Assembly: GCA_947561585.1 (NCBI GenBank)
Contig: CANNZV010000259.1
Coordinates: 1-64,000, forward strand
Direction of reading: 5' to 3'
Length of the DNA stretch: 64,000 nt
Source: Caprella mutica
Taxonomy: Eukaryota > Arthropoda > Malacostraca > Amphipoda > Caprellidae
Shown here: one piece after another, positions 35,201 to 42,639 of the stretch
Position numbering within the stretch: the first letter of the stretch is position 1
How the letters are laid out: the number at the start of each line of letters is the position of its first letter
The notes under the pieces: generated by a model
What the model saw: the letters and a program-made list of their open reading frames with translations, nothing else
What the model was told of the DNA's origin: nothing
The model's database searches: none
Made by a program: the position numbers and the translations under genes

Positions 35201-36548
35201 CATCTCACTCCGACCTGAGACTACAAATATTTCCTGAATCCTTCAACAAGAATCCTAACGAAATTATGAGACTGATGCTTGCTGAGCGTCAGGATGAATC
35301 CTTTGACTTTGCTCGGATATTCAGATATTTGCAAGAGATAGGAATCTATGATAACGTCATCTGAACTATGAAACTGGCCTATCCCCAATCTAGTGTTCGA
35401 CGCGTTATAGAACATACTGAAGCGTCAAGATGAACCACCCCTCAACTAATCAATCAATCGTCTACCTGTGTTAATTGTCAGCTTCATAACTACTCTTATT
35501 GTACTAAATTTAATTAAAAATAATAATCCTCATTCAAAATTATTTCATTCAAATCTATAATTTAGCTACCATTACTATCATTTTTTTAATTAGCTATTTA
35601 AAATACTATGTTTTTTTCTTCGCTACTAAATTTTTTATTGCATTATCATGTAGCTAATAAGAGTATTTTAACATGTCTAATGACTAGCGTAGAGTAATGA
35701 AAACTTTTAAGGTTAAATTCTTTATAAAATATCTTTATTGAAACATAAAATCCGAAAAATGTTTCCCTCTTAATTTGCCCCTACTGACGCAGGGCTGACG
35801 GAGGCGTGTCAGGCAATGACTTCATCCTGCAGCAGGTAGCTACACTGAGCAAGAGGAGCATCACCCGCTACAGCACTACTGAGCTCAGTGCCCTGGGTGC
35901 TGCCATCATAGCTGGCATTGGAGCTGGTGAGTCTAGGACTCTAGAGTCTAAGTACATCTATAATGATTCATATTTCTAACAAAAAACTTAACCAAGCTAC
36001 TTGAAAATAATTTTAAATTGGTTTGAAAAAAAAAATATTGTGCGCTGGTGCACAATATTGCACACCAGCACACACAGCAAGAAAAGCACTATTTCACAAT
36101 CGACTGATTTAAGTTTTTGTTATGTCACATGGGAAACTAAATCTGCTGGTTTGACCCCTTTAAATTTAGACTCTCCTCATAATTTTTGGTGATCCTACCT
36201 TTACTTTTCTCTCTTGGGGAACAAGCTCCATAACATTAATGTTGAATGGTCTTGTTCAGTTAGGTTTGATATCATCTTAAATGAGACTTAGACCAATTAT
36301 ATTTCCTCTTTTCATAAATATTTTTTTCTTAACATCTCTTCTGTTTGGCAGGTGTTTTCAAAGAAATTTCGGAGGTGACGAAGAATCTGAAGGTGGAGAG
36401 TGTCTTCTACCCTGAAGAGGCTGACTTTAACAGTCTCATGGAGAGTTACCGGGGCTGGAAAAAAGCCATTGGACGCTTTAGGAAGTGGAACGCATCTCAC
36501 AATCCTTTGGTTAACGATAAACCTGTTGACAGCGACGGGAGAGGGTAG
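14233..36548 (+). CDS. GK5: Glycerol kinase 5 (FGGY carbohydrate kinase), 12 exons
   Basis: Exons: 14233-14511, 14867-14960, 15276-15439, 19722-19811, 20043-20165, 20293-20484, 20947-21073, 21763-21870, 27256-27350, 28046-28212, 35793-35926, 36352-36548. All junctions are GT-AG and in phase, giving 1,770 bp (589 aa plus stop). An FGGY kinase phosphorylates a polyol with ATP; GK5 is the glycerol-kinase-like branch. Landmarks: phosphate loop DVGTT (residue 69), LGICTQR in exon 3, FGTLDTWLINKLTGG in exon 5, ATDFSNAS in exon 6, the catalytic aspartate as SDQ (317), adenosine-site LGTGG (337) and ADGG (481). The match to human GK5 is recalled, not computed. The first about 60 residues are a Ser/Asn-rich extension. 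An acceptor-like CTTTGCAG near 14124 hints at a 5'-UTR intron. Introns 3, 8 and 10 hold LINEs. Confidence 0.9.
14594..14690. repeat. Small hairpin repeat (diverged) in GK5 intron 1
   Basis: GGGACCTAAGAAGATTAA and TTAATCTTTCATGGCCC form an imperfect inverted pair. It belongs to an about 80-bp hairpin family seen about ten times in the window (consensus GTTATGGTGGGGCCATAGAA with its complement). Confidence 0.55.
15427..15790 (+). repeat. 28-bp minisatellite of duplicated 5' splice sites
   Basis: Thirteen exact-period copies of CCTTCTCATGAAGGTAATTA plus GCTAGTAG. Copy 1 is the real end of exon 3 (codons for LLMK, then GTAATT). The other twelve lie in intron 3 and repeat the last 13 coding bases plus the donor; copy 6 has lost the GT (GGAAATT). 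Use of any later donor would read into TAG codons, so only copy 1 keeps the frame. Confidence 0.95.
16136..19611 (+). mobile_element. AC-rich non-LTR retrotransposon in GK5 intron 3
   Basis: A 3.48-kb LINE bounded by a 13-bp duplication ACAAAGAAACCAT (16123-16135 and 19612-19624), with an (AAC)n tail at 19600-19614. The 5' region contains two similar blocks (16240-16288 and 16339-16388, CAGCTCCACTTCACCCC..GTGGGGGTGATGGAGGAGC), probably promoter monomers. It lies in the same orientation as the host gene. The strand is strongly A/C-rich and poor in G. Confidence 0.92.
16390..19517 (+). pseudogene. Endonuclease-reverse transcriptase ORF with three frameshifts
   Basis: An APE-type endonuclease comes first (IATIQETK near 16503, DCNAHDTTW near 16840, SDHLPLL near 17057). 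The reverse transcriptase follows (ASYRPISLLS near 17940, AIDISKAFD near 18152, GVPQGSVLSP near 18325, catalytic YADDVTII near 18420). A C-terminal zinc motif CX2C...H...C lies near 19360-19410. The frame changes near 16680, 17465 and 17935, so this copy cannot make a single protein. The order EN-RT-zinc without RNase H fits Jockey/R1-like clades, but I cannot settle the clade by eye. Confidence 0.85.
21904..22450 (+). repeat. Tandem-monomer repeat with tRNA-like head in GK5 intron 8
   Basis: The left part reads GTGCACTCGGTAGAGCGCAT, resembling a tRNA A box, so a SINE origin is possible; no B box is clear. About 3.5 monomers of 106-121 bp follow (starting ACCAAT at 21985, 22091, 22212, 22325), each with CTTTTTGAGTTA and a TGACCTTGACCTTTGACC-like cluster. 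A GATAAATAAATAAATAAATT tail lies near 22393. Confidence 0.65.
22604..22846 (+). repeat. 19-bp minisatellite (left part), about 13 copies
   Basis: Unit TCTCTCTATTGTAGCTGTG, a pyrimidine run ending in TAG like a 3' splice site. The array is cut by the LINE at 22847 and resumes at 26180. Confidence 0.95.
22847..26179 (+). mobile_element. CR1/L2-like LINE inserted inside the minisatellite
   Basis: About 3.33 kb, with minisatellite on both sides. The 5' end starts inside what looks like the acidic C-terminus of an upstream ORF (residues PDPDDSGDGSGYED near 22860-22920), so the copy is 5'-truncated. The 3' UTR (25712-26179) ends TTTATCCTTGTGA. Because the target is a tandem repeat, a target duplication cannot be assigned. 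Sense orientation relative to GK5. Confidence 0.88.
22964..25711 (+). CDS. LINE ORF2: endonuclease-reverse transcriptase, intact
   Basis: One uninterrupted frame of about 915 aa. I chose the first ATG (22964), just before the conserved endonuclease start LFNARSIRNKL; the frame is open from 22916 without another ATG. Endonuclease landmarks: ITETWLD, VLGDFNCRVDW, SDHNAVSF. RT landmarks: NYRPISLTSVPGKLLE, QHGFLRGKSCLTNL, YLDFKKAFDKVPH, GVPQGSVLGPLLF and the catalytic FADDTKIG. There is no RNase H and no C-terminal zinc motif. The pattern fits the CR1/L2/Jockey group. With no stops or shifts, this is probably a young copy and its enzyme could still be functional. Confidence 0.9.
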   Translation: MILFNARSIRNKLQEFRCMVAVECLDIICITETWLDTEKRDFEGEYHLPGYKMFHRDRGNRAGGGVMIYVRCHIDAALIPIDSPYELLGIEVRAEVTLNLYLLYRPPHQTRDHDRDLYAALTNLLQDETAIVLGDFNCRVDWSTRVSDGEGGRLIEFSNDNFLSQMVRTPTRGENALDLIFTTDEDLVSQVSVGECLGTSDHNAVSFRVGVKVEQEKISHRNMLNLRRADYDSFTRDLQALRPQLPASPDQMWRGFKANYISIQDRCIPSKRVGGSMKVRPKWFHNELGREIKRRKRLYVSFKTHSSPETERLLTDQRRLVKRMVRQAKVAEEHRVALACKGNPKEFFAYVNSRKPTRSSIGPIRTTQGMLATSDADIVAELNSYFVSVFTREDALGTPDPVVYYEGRMPLTEIVCTVEEVVDKLGKLDPNKAAGLDGFLPTVMKNVKDGLAAHLQQIFNVSLESGEVADDMRIADVTPIFKTGETTNSSNYRPISLTSVPGKLLESIIKDRIVDHLEEHQLIGKSQHGFLRGKSCLTNLLEFFYYVLQEHDKSKAVDIVYLDFKKAFDKVPHKRLMAKIAAIGVGGRVLQWIRSWLNNRRQRVVVNGVASVWSSVTSGVPQGSVLGPLLFIIYINDLDVGLVSRVSKFADDTKIGINAASPEAIGQLQLDLFKIGEWSEKWQMPFNVDKCRVLHAGRRNAEAFYTLLGAQIGPTDVQKDLGVMITRDLKFSRQCLEAEKRANKILGYIKRQFRYRNRETVLTLYNSLVRPLLEFAVQFWSPTLRADVQRLERVQARATKLVPEIRSKGYARRLEDLGLFTLEQRRLRGQLIETFKILRGISRVDPEDYFSLCVNPTRNHGWKVVPPRFTTAQLENFMLVKICNVWNRLPENVVSSLTVDTFKRRLDRILSELAY
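26180..27249 (+). repeat. 19-bp minisatellite (right part), about 56 copies
   Basis: Continuation of the array at 22604-22846, with variants (GTGTC, GTGCC, GTGGC, TTGTC) in local blocks. Its last unit merges into the true 3' splice site of GK5 exon 9 (CCTCTCTATTGTTGCAG, exon from 27256), so the array supplies that exon's pyrimidine tract. Confidence 0.95.
27351..28045 (+). other. GK5 intron 9, nothing notable
   Basis: AT-rich intron. I see no repeat, RNA or coding feature in it. Confidence 0.5.
28595..29515. mobile_element. Long inverted-repeat element in GK5 intron 10
   Basis: The left arm (about 28595-28775) and right arm (about 29340-29515) are reverse complements: TTTAAAAGGGTTGTAATTTG against CAAATTACAACCCTTTAAAG, and CATGACCACCACCAGACTC against its partner. 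A third partial arm copy sits near 29256-29320. There is no open frame of note between the arms, so it is a non-autonomous DNA element. Confidence 0.75.
29876..31558 (+). CDS. LINE ORF1, gag-like nucleic-acid-binding protein (560 aa)
   Basis: A gag-type protein expected to coat the element's RNA. Three zinc knuckles lie near residues 263-325: CX2CX4HX4C (CFNCHRYRHSGAKC), CX2CX7HX4C (CIRCGGDMEGDHTPDTC) and CX2CX3HX6C (CIHCHEPHSVTSKNC). Upstream are a Ser/Asn/Ala-rich N-terminus and a folded region from about residue 95. After the knuckles, about residues 367-440 hold roughly eight copies of a nine-residue unit (RHQQTVDKS type, 27 bp each), and then a Lys/Asn-rich tail. The start ATG follows a leader of about 270 bp. 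Confidence 0.88.
   Translation: MNKSNNENKANSVNGTVAAPEGSSCSVALGKSRIGQVETGRHLATDSEVSGAQATSAKHATGAIPKVDRTTNRNIDKSKPSSSSARPRDQANNNFEKLFGPKNFVQFFSIKSNGEANLTKLNMFKVDKEIKHYVGVCEKITEDFQLKSWTVEVRTAEQGTKLLTMTNLCGESVKVIPHEYHNSSQGVITCSLLKDYKDEDIVEGLSDRGVIGCRRIIRGPKSSHPEPTTTLILTFNTPNPPDRLLIRTGLVERVRLYIPLPRRCFNCHRYRHSGAKCRKPLPVCIRCGGDMEGDHTPDTCRLPVNCIHCHEPHSVTSKNCQRFLLEKEILAIKTKEHLNFAEARSKVNLTLGATRSYSAIVANPIIAPAPDRHQHTADTDRHQQTVDADKHQQTVDKNRHQQTVDKSRHQQTVDKSRYQHTVDADRHQQTVDADRQQTADINNNTNTTKQQEPKTSTKRRLQRSPSISPERANAENNSKSMKHRTKHPKFEQTQSITDDNPHQMDITEPPDRVLEEKRNSLKENINYSPQQNNILNQARKSNKDKKKSNNHEAYRSQSID
31630..35364 (+). CDS. LINE ORF2: endonuclease, reverse transcriptase, RNase H
   Basis: The open frame runs from just after a TAA at 31627 to 35364 (about 1,244 codons). 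The first ATG is at 31756, but the conserved endonuclease start (LQWNCQGYRSKYEDLR) is encoded upstream at 31660-31710, so initiation is probably non-AUG or by reinitiation. Endonuclease: LLQETML, LLCGDFNSRHQLW, SDHYPLII. RT: NFRPISLTSCVGKLME, FDLRKAYDTTWR, GVPQGGVLSCTLF, catalytic YVDDLLIY. RNase H: FTDGSKSDIG, FTAELCGL, YCDSTSAI, HVGILGNEAAD, so all four acidic residues are present. A CX2C...H...C tail follows (near 35150-35200). No disabling change seen. Confidence 0.9.
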   Translation, partial: TSTHIHKLLILQWNCQGYRSKYEDLRHILNLKHPAIALLQETMLGDCTPRPPAGYNIYSSFNRPVPGNGLATLIRKDIPHMNLQLQTNLQATAFRIRLARQYTICNIYLPPNKLIHLNDITNIIDQLPVPILLCGDFNSRHQLWDETCTQQDARSRIIESLLLNSSLALLNSGIATHFHVQTGSSSAIDLSLCSATNVTDFSWSTMNDLYGSDHYPLIIEEIEPQVHVPQERYLEHKADWSKFSFATYIDDLNCYVNDNSTEELVTMYCKHIILAADIAIPRSSGRLLPRKVPWWTEECTQANRQRKKALRKYQRSLLVSDKIAYCRARAAAKRVKFEAKRTSWQKYVSSLNMNTPMKKIWTRIRKIRGSYQNHKASYLIKNGDHITDDMDIAELMANHYEAISSNNSYNLNFQRYRRTHEPPINFSTNEDIPYNSPITQIELRRMLATCGNTAAGEDKITYNMIRRSHESCFQFLISIYNKIFDTGQYPLQWQSSVVLSFPKPGKDSTVEENFRPISLTSCVGKLMEKIINNRLTFFLESNNHLPPEQFGFRKMHSTIDALNRFTTDVAKSLNEKNSVICVSFDLRKAYDTTWRYGILQNMYDIGLRGKLPEYVRCFLSDRLFRTKIGNAISTCHRFDQGVPQGGVLSCTLFSLAINNILKCIPSNVRASLYVDDLLIYCSGNYVPGMERRLQFAINRVSSWADSHGFTFSAAKTNCIHFHHKKRFQQPLKLMLNKTIIPNREHIKYLGMVIDYRLSWKDHVKTTKIECFKRLELLKHISHTSWGSDRTTMLRLYRAIIRSKLDYGCFIYGGAVDGTLALLDPIHNAAIRLSTGAYRSSPVLSLYAESGEPPLKTRREQLLLQYYARTLQLPTSAAYQTIENHTTYINNNPGKMVTVADQIKSATIDIDFNIVTLPFVYKDVPVWQLCPDIICNCYEYPRKGTCSDHVMRSYFNEHRNQHHNGEFPIFTDGSKSDIGVGCAATSFGGCRKMKLMTQSSIFTAELCGLFCGLLIANSMEHEKFVIYCDSTSAIQVTDHFESTHPIIRKIIILLIKLKNRNKNITFCWSPAHVGILGNEAADKLAASAAEEDVPPCNEELPYRDWYPLIRGAVRERWAAQWLGVNHNKLRQLKDTTIPWQPLNNRKQSIILTRIRIGHTRLTHQYLMEQQHQPYCEDCIVHLTIKHLLSECPSHSDLRLQIFPESFNKNPNEIMRLMLAERQDESFDFARIFRYLQEIGIYDNVI
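35470..35792 (+). other. End of GK5 intron 10, no other feature
   Basis: AT-rich sequence between the LINE duplication and the acceptor of exon 11 (CTACTGACGCAG). Confidence 0.5.
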
Positions 36549-37636
36549 CGCTATTGTAATGCTTGCCAAATTAACGGCAAGAGACTAAGTTACTTTTCTG
36601 TTTGAATTATTTGTCACACCCACTTCCCCCCAAACAAATTGTTATTATATTTAATATATAAAAACGTGGTTATTGAGAACAGCGTTAAAATCTTTTATTG
36701 TGTTAAAATTAGCGTCTTTTCTTGAAGATGCTCAATATTTGTTTTGTTATTACTGTTATTGTTAAAAAAACAAAAGTTCCTATTTTCTGATAATTAGTCT
36801 TGTTATATCTAATCAAAATATGTCTATTCAATTTCTGTTCTAATTACGGCATAGACCCTCATTATTTTACCTTTTATCTACAGAGTACAATTAGTCTTCA
36901 ATGTTCTATCTCAAATTAGTGCTATATACCTGCTATAAACACCTCTCTATCCTACCTAGTATCATATAACTCTATGCAATTCTATCTAAATATAATAGGC
37001 AGTTCTTTCTGAATCGCATATCTTCGTAGAATTGCTTCCTTCTTCATTCTATCGCATTACTAATGAAATAATACTTTGCTTCTTTTGGTAGAAAGGTACT
37101 GCAATACTGGTTAGTAAGGTTACTAAGGTATTAGTTAGGTATTGCAATCCTGTTTAGTGGGGTATTAGGTATTGCAATCCTGCACTTTGTCTTTCCTTTA
37201 CTTACGTTCTTAATCTTATGTTATTCTATAATAGATTGTGTGCCCCTATTTATCACCTCACAATTTGGTGCCTTCCTCTCGAATTTAAGGCTCTACCGAT
37301 ACCATCGGCATCTGCACTCGTTATATCAGCCATTTTTTAGCTATCGGTATCAGAATATCGGTGAGGTGAGCCCTATTTGAATTTATAATTCCTTTACTAT
37401 CGCCTCTTGTCCTATTTCTTGGTGAGATAATTAATCACGGAGTAGCTTTCCTGCATTCATATCAGCCAAATCAAAGTTTTTCGAAACCTATAGCTACTTT
37501 ATTTTAGTATATAAGTGTTATCCTTATTATAGAGAATGTATAATATCAATGTTTTCATGTTATTTCAATATTTATCCCTCAAGGCAACACTTTAAAGTTT
37601 CATTAAAGTGAGTAATGCTGCTAAATCATTAGCTAG
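36549..37636. other. GK5 3' flank, no gene seen
   Basis: The GK5 3' UTR presumably ends within the first few hundred bases; TTTAATATATAAAA near 36649 is AT-rich but no AATAAA is obvious. The rest is plain AT-rich spacer. Confidence 0.4.
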
Positions 37637-37782
37637 GGTAAGTTCTTAACTATCGGTCAGTATTACATCTTCGGTCATATAAGAAAGAGCAATATATAAA
37701 AATTATTATTATAATAATTTTTATATATTGTTTTTCTTATATGACCGAAGCTGTAGTACTGACCGATAATTAAGAACTTACC
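37637..37782. repeat. Palindromic MITE, about 146 bp
   Basis: Arms of about 70 bp are almost exact reverse complements, beginning GGTAAGTTCTTAACTATCGG and ending CCGATAATTAAGAACTTACC, around an AT-only loop. Confidence 0.9.
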
Positions 37783-38159
37783 TTACTTACTGTTAGTATA
37801 AGTAATAGATCTATTCCTTTGGTGTACTACTAAGTGTACTATTTTAACTGTGTTGTCCTGGTGAGTAAGTAATGAAATATCCCTTTAGGATATTATTTGT
37901 GTATTGGTTGTTACTCTGCACATTGTTTCAGATAATTTAAAAGTTTAAAAAGGTGATAAACTTAGCAAGCTATTGCGTTAAGTGATATTAAATAGTTACT
38001 GAGTAATCAAAATGTTTCAACCCTTTGCTCAATTAGTCTATGGTTTAATGTCTTATAATTAAATTGCTACTATCCCCTACTTTAAGTACCTTTCCATCAT
38101 TAGTCTCTAAACTGTTAGTACTTGTGTACTTAAGGCCTTTGTACTTTCATTGGTTTGTC

Positions 38160-39070
38160 ACAGAGAAGGTTATTGTGGGCCTTAGAACATAAGGACCCCT
38201 ACATAATCTCTGAACTCCACAATAACTTTCTCATTTGTTACTCTTAATTTTGAAGATGTAAAACGGGCGATATTTAAATTTGCACTTTTGAACTTAGATT
38301 TTCTACTTCCAGAAGAGAAATTTATTGCAAATATCCTCGATGTTCTCTAATATTTTTTGAAAAATAATTTTATATTAAATATTCTTTGAATTGAAAAATG
38401 TTTTTTGTATTGAAATTTAACAGTAAATTACTAGTCAGCAGCATCTAAAATGCAATAAATTACAAGTTCGAATATTCATTAAGAATTGTATTTTTTGCAA
38501 TTTTAATATTCAATTTTTGTTCAGTTTCCATGTAATTTCGTAGTAAAATTAAGGCTAATATTTCCTAGTCTATCTGCCTTGGTGAACTATCTAATTAATT
38601 TTGAAATCTGTATTACTTTTATATACTTTCTACATGAAACCACTTTCTCTCTGACTTCTTCTTCCAGTCCCTTGTACTTCATTTCCTTTTGACGTCAGTG
38701 ATATTGCCTTTGGTACTTAAGCGGACGTTTGCCCGTACTGGATTTAATCACTTTATTCAGTTTAATTAAGCAATTCTCTGACTGATAATTTCAAAACAAA
38801 CTCATGGTGTAGATTTGAGAATCACAAGTCCTCGCCTTTACATGTAATGTACTGATCTTTGAACTTCTCCATACGATATCCAATTCTTGATGCCAAAATA
38901 ACAGGGTAAATGGTTCTTTGCCAGAGTATGTTGAGAGATACTCTACAGAGATCATACAGGTTTCATTTCAAAGAATTGGCAGTTTTTGGTATCCCAGAAA
39001 GTTATAATGGGACCATAGAAGATTATGGGATCTAATCATTTCAGATCCCATAATCTTTTTAGGGCTTGAA
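38160..39070. repeat. Two small hairpin repeats in gene-free DNA
   Basis: 38163-38230 pairs GAAGGTTATTGTGG with CCACAATAACTTTC. 38996-39060 pairs ATAGAAGATTATGGGATCT with AGATCCCATAATCTT. Both belong to the scattered about 80-bp hairpin family. Otherwise 37783-39850 holds nothing I can support. Confidence 0.65.
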
Positions 39071-39854
39071 CCTTTTAGTTTCTAGGACTAAAAGCATCTA
39101 TACCTTAGCTTGAATATCTCGTGCAAATCATAAAGTAGCTAATTACAAGTTAAATAATTTACTGCTCTTTTTAATGACTTAAAATAAAATGTATGTACTT
39201 AAAATCCAAATAATTTACTTAATTTTCTAATAGTTATTAAATGATTGTAATATCAATGAGAATAAATATATATAATTAATTTTTATTATATTCAATATGT
39301 TGGTTACTATAAATCATATGACGGCAGCGGATCAAAATAATGTTGACTATTTTTAATTTAGTTAGGCTAGATATTTTAGAGGGGAAACACTGGTGTTGTG
39401 GAGGGTTGAATTTAAATATTTTGTATTTTTATACGTTCTACCATCCTATTAAAATATTTTCTACTCTTGTGTTTGACTTCCTCTTTTAGTTAGTTGAGGT
39501 CTTCATTTAGTATTTTGGCTTGGGTCTGCTTCCACATTCAACCTGGGAAAAAAAAGTAAGGTACTTAATGGTGAAATATATAAGTATTTTTATTTTGAGT
39601 GCTAGTTTTGTATAGAAATGTTCAGAAGAAATAGAAATGTTCATAATTCTTTAAAGGGCAAGTAAACCGTACGAGATATACCTATCGTGTTTTCTGAGAG
39701 AAGTTTTATATATGAATTATATATATAACTAAATTTTATTTTGAATACACATCGTCCAAAACTATTGATTAAAATTTCATTACTTTATATTTTTAGCTTT
39801 ATGAACTTTTCAAAGTTGAAATTTTATCAAATTTTTTACCTATCATCCGTGATA

Positions 39855-40035
39855 ACCATGGCTGAGACAATATGCTCTTAAAACTATAGATCCCAAAAGT
39901 ATCATAGATGAAACTAAATAAAATGGTATCGACTACTATATACAGTTGGTTTAGAACGATTCAATACTCTTTAATTCTCTCCGTCTATGATATTTTCGGG
40001 ATCTATAGTTTTAAGATCATATTGTCCCAGCCCTG
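39855..40035. mobile_element. MITE with about 45-bp inverted ends, copy 1
   Basis: The left end (GGCTGAGACAATATGCTCTT then AAAACTATAGATCCC) mirrors the right end (GGGATCTATAGTTTTAAGAT then CATATTGTCCCAGCC). The interior phrase AATGGTATCGACTACTATAT is shared with the second copy at 40842-41013. Confidence 0.85.
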
Positions 40036-40606
40036 ATGATAACATACTAAAATTTGAAACAGTTTTATTGGTTATATCGAGTTATATCAATAACAACTTA
40101 TTTACAAAAAGTTTAGCGTCTAAAAATCTGGGACAAATGTGATTTTGTTTAATGAAAACATCTTTAAATATATGAATACAGTATTTAGTTAATAAATCTT
40201 CTTCTCAGTGACATCTGTTAGAACGAATAAAATATCAAGATAAACTGGCCTTAGACTACTTATATAAATAGAATTAATTATTTGAAGCCCACAGAAAATA
40301 ATCACTTTTTAGTTGGAAGAATAAAAAGTTATGTATTTTGGACGTATGGAAAATTGGGCGAAAGTATTATGGCGAAAGCCATAACAATGGCGAAAGCAAA
40401 TTTAATTCTATTAAAAATAACGGTAAGAGCTATGATAGCAGATGTGAAGGTAAAATAAATGGGAAGTGTACTAACAAGACTGAATTATGAGGGAAGGAGA
40501 GCCATGGTTTTTTACACCAATTATTCTGAATTCAGGACGATACTGTGTAACATTTTAGACAGAATCTAAAATTAAAGGCTTTTCCCGAGAAAAAGTCTCT
40601 AGGCAC

Positions 40607-42144
40607 CTAAATGTCTCCAACTAAAAAATGGGCTTTCAATTTATTTACATTGGCTGGCCAGTTGCAAGTCTCCAATACGATGTCGTAATAGGTACCATCT
40701 TGACAACACTTTTGGTAGGCGACTCCTGAGTCGCACTCGCAGAAGCAGTTGCAGTTGTCAGGATCGGGTAAGTGCACGGCAATGGATGGGTTCACTGCAG
40801 GGCACTGGTCTGAGACCTTCAGGAAGATTAAGATGATATGTAGGGTTGTGATAATATGCGTTTAAAATAATAGATATTAAGAGTATCATAAACAAAATGA
40901 AATGGTATCGAATACTATATACCGCTGGTTTAGAACGATTGAATAGTCTTTAATTCAATCTGTCTATAATATTTTCATGATCTATGATTTCATACGCATA
41001 TTGTCATAACCCTAAATGGTACACAGAGATAGAAAGGTAAGGTGGGGCCTTAGAAGAATAAAAAAAAAACATTTAATCTTCTGTGACTCAAAAATATCTT
41101 TCTGTCTCTCTGGCTAATATGTGGGATTAGTAGGGATCCTAAAGAGGGAGAGTTGAAAATCTGACATATGATTACTAGGAAGGAATTATTTTTAAATTAA
41201 TTTTTCGTTAATTCAATTACCTTTTATCTAAAACAAATAAGTTTCACTAATAAAGTTAATTGTTAGAAAATTTAGTATCTTGACTACATATACAAATAAA
41301 ACCAAAAAAGAATATATGAAATTGAAATTAAAGAAAATCGTTTTGAAAAACTATTTGAAATATATGTAATCTTGTTTTTTTTAAATGGTTATTATAAAAA
41401 GAAAATTATTCAGTTAAAAATACACCTTTCCTAGTTCACGTCCCTAATTGATTTAGGGACGTGAACTAGGAAGAGGGTATTTGGATCAGTTCTTAGTTCA
41501 CGTCTCTTAATGAAATAGGAACGTGAACTAGGATTTTACCGATAATTAATATATTTAAAATATTAAGAATTCAGGAATCTAACCCGGACCTCTATCAGAA
41601 TAAGCTAATATTTATACTATAAACTGTCATAATATCCGTTGATTTCTTTACACATTTTTATAAGAAATTTACGCAACATCTATATAGCTGCGAAAGAGCT
41701 AAAATAATAGGTGAATCCAAAGGAAGAATTGATTGATTGAGAATTGACCTTGAAAGGTGATGTCAAATTAGCTGTAATAGACTGTTCTTCAACATCGTTC
41801 CTGTGATTTTTTTAATTAAACTAACACTTTTAAAAATAGCTAGTTATTATGAAGAATTCGATTTAAAACTTCGAATTAAATAGCTAATATCGATTTCATC
41901 TTATGACTGTAAGAATTTGCAAACTATTGTAGTGTATAAGCAGTATTCGTATAATAATTATTGTTTTATCTAATGCTTTAAAAAGATGGATATTAACTGT
42001 TTTTTTGATAGTAGGTATATCTTACCTCAGCTGAACATTGCAGTCTAGGGGCGCCAGTGGTCGCATCATCAAGAACTGCAGAGGAGGCCAGAGAAGCTAC
42101 GGCCACAAGAACGCAAAGGGAAATTAGGGACTTCATGTCTCGAT
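40607..42144 (-). CDS. Small secreted chitin-binding (CBM14/peritrophin-A) protein, two coding exons
   Basis: Coding exons on the minus strand: 42136-42026 (37 codons) and 40816-40607 (69 codons plus stop), joined in phase 0 across GTAAG..AAG; 106 aa in all. Residues 1-20 (MKSLISLCVLVAVASLASSA) are a classic signal peptide. One CBM14 domain follows: CPAV, HLPDPDNC, ECDSG, CCQDGTYYDI and ETCNWPANV supply the conserved six-cysteine frame and the Y/FD residues. Extra cysteines form CNCFCEC and CC, unusual for the family. Such proteins bind chitin in cuticle or peritrophic matrix. An acceptor-like CTCTCTGCAG just upstream of the ATG (exon start 42144) suggests a separate 5'-UTR exon. A MITE abuts the intron's 3' end. 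Confidence 0.8.
40842..41013. mobile_element. MITE with TAGGGTTGTGATAATATGCG ends, copy 2
   Basis: Ends TAGGGTTGTGATAATATGCG and CGCATATTGTCATAACCCTA are inverted. The interior matches copy 1 at 39855-40035. It lies in the intron of the small CBM14 gene, 26 bases from exon 2, so it supplies that intron's branch-point region. Confidence 0.88.
41036..41100. repeat. Small hairpin repeat, partial
   Basis: GGTGGGGCCTTAGAAGAAT and TTTAATCTTCTGTGACTC form a degraded inverted pair of the about 80-bp hairpin family, within the CBM14 intron. Confidence 0.5.
41430..41532. repeat. Twin hairpins
   Basis: 41430-41470 is a near-perfect palindrome CCTAGTTCACGTCCCTAA / TTAGGGACGTGAACTAGG. 41492-41532 is a related one, CTTAGTTCACGTCTC / GGAACGTGAACTAGG. 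The unit was probably duplicated. Confidence 0.85.
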
Positions 42145-42182
42145 CTGCAGAGAGTGATGAGATGAGAAGAGTGATACTCACA

Positions 42183-42245
42183 GGAGAAGTTATGGTGGGG
42201 AAATAGAAGATAAGATCCATTTAATCTATTATTTTCATCATTTAA
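42183..42245. repeat. Small hairpin repeat, partial
   Basis: GAAGTTATGGTGGGGAAATAGAAGAT is split here over AT-rich sequence with weak pairing. Family member upstream (on minus) of the small CBM14 gene. Confidence 0.45.
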
Positions 42246-42639
42246 TCTTATATATTTTCTATCCAGTTAAAGGAGTTTTTCTAGTTCATTTATAGACGAG
42301 AAATTGTGGTACGTAATAGTAGGTTAAGTAGGTCATACTACATCTTCTATACCATTTACAGTTCTAGTTGATCCAAATGAAATAATATTTGATCCAAGTG
42401 AATTTCAATTTGATCCAAGTGAAATTGAATTTGATCCTTATGAAATTGAATTTGATCCATGTGAAATAATATTTGATCCAAGTGAAATAATATTTGATCC
42501 AAGTGAAATTGAATATTTTATCATTCCGATACCTCACATTTTTTGTCTTTGTCTGTTGGTTGCGTTAGAAATGTCACGCTTTTAAAATTTAAAATATAAA
42601 AAAATATTTGTATAATTTGTGAGAGTTATGATTAGCCCA

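Larger units (their letters stand above)
29602..35457 (+). mobile_element. Full-length two-ORF non-LTR retrotransposon (I/Nimb-like) in GK5 intron 10
   Basis: A 5.86-kb element with an exact 12-bp duplication TCGTCTACCTGT (29590-29601 and 35458-35469) and an (AATC)n-type tail near 35446. It begins CCCCCTCAAGCC, forming a hairpin with TGAGGGGG (29602-29637). ORF1 is gag-like; ORF2 carries endonuclease, RT and RNase H. An RNase H plus a CCHC gag protein places it in the I superfamily or a relative. Both ORFs are intact. Sense orientation relative to GK5. Confidence 0.93.
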
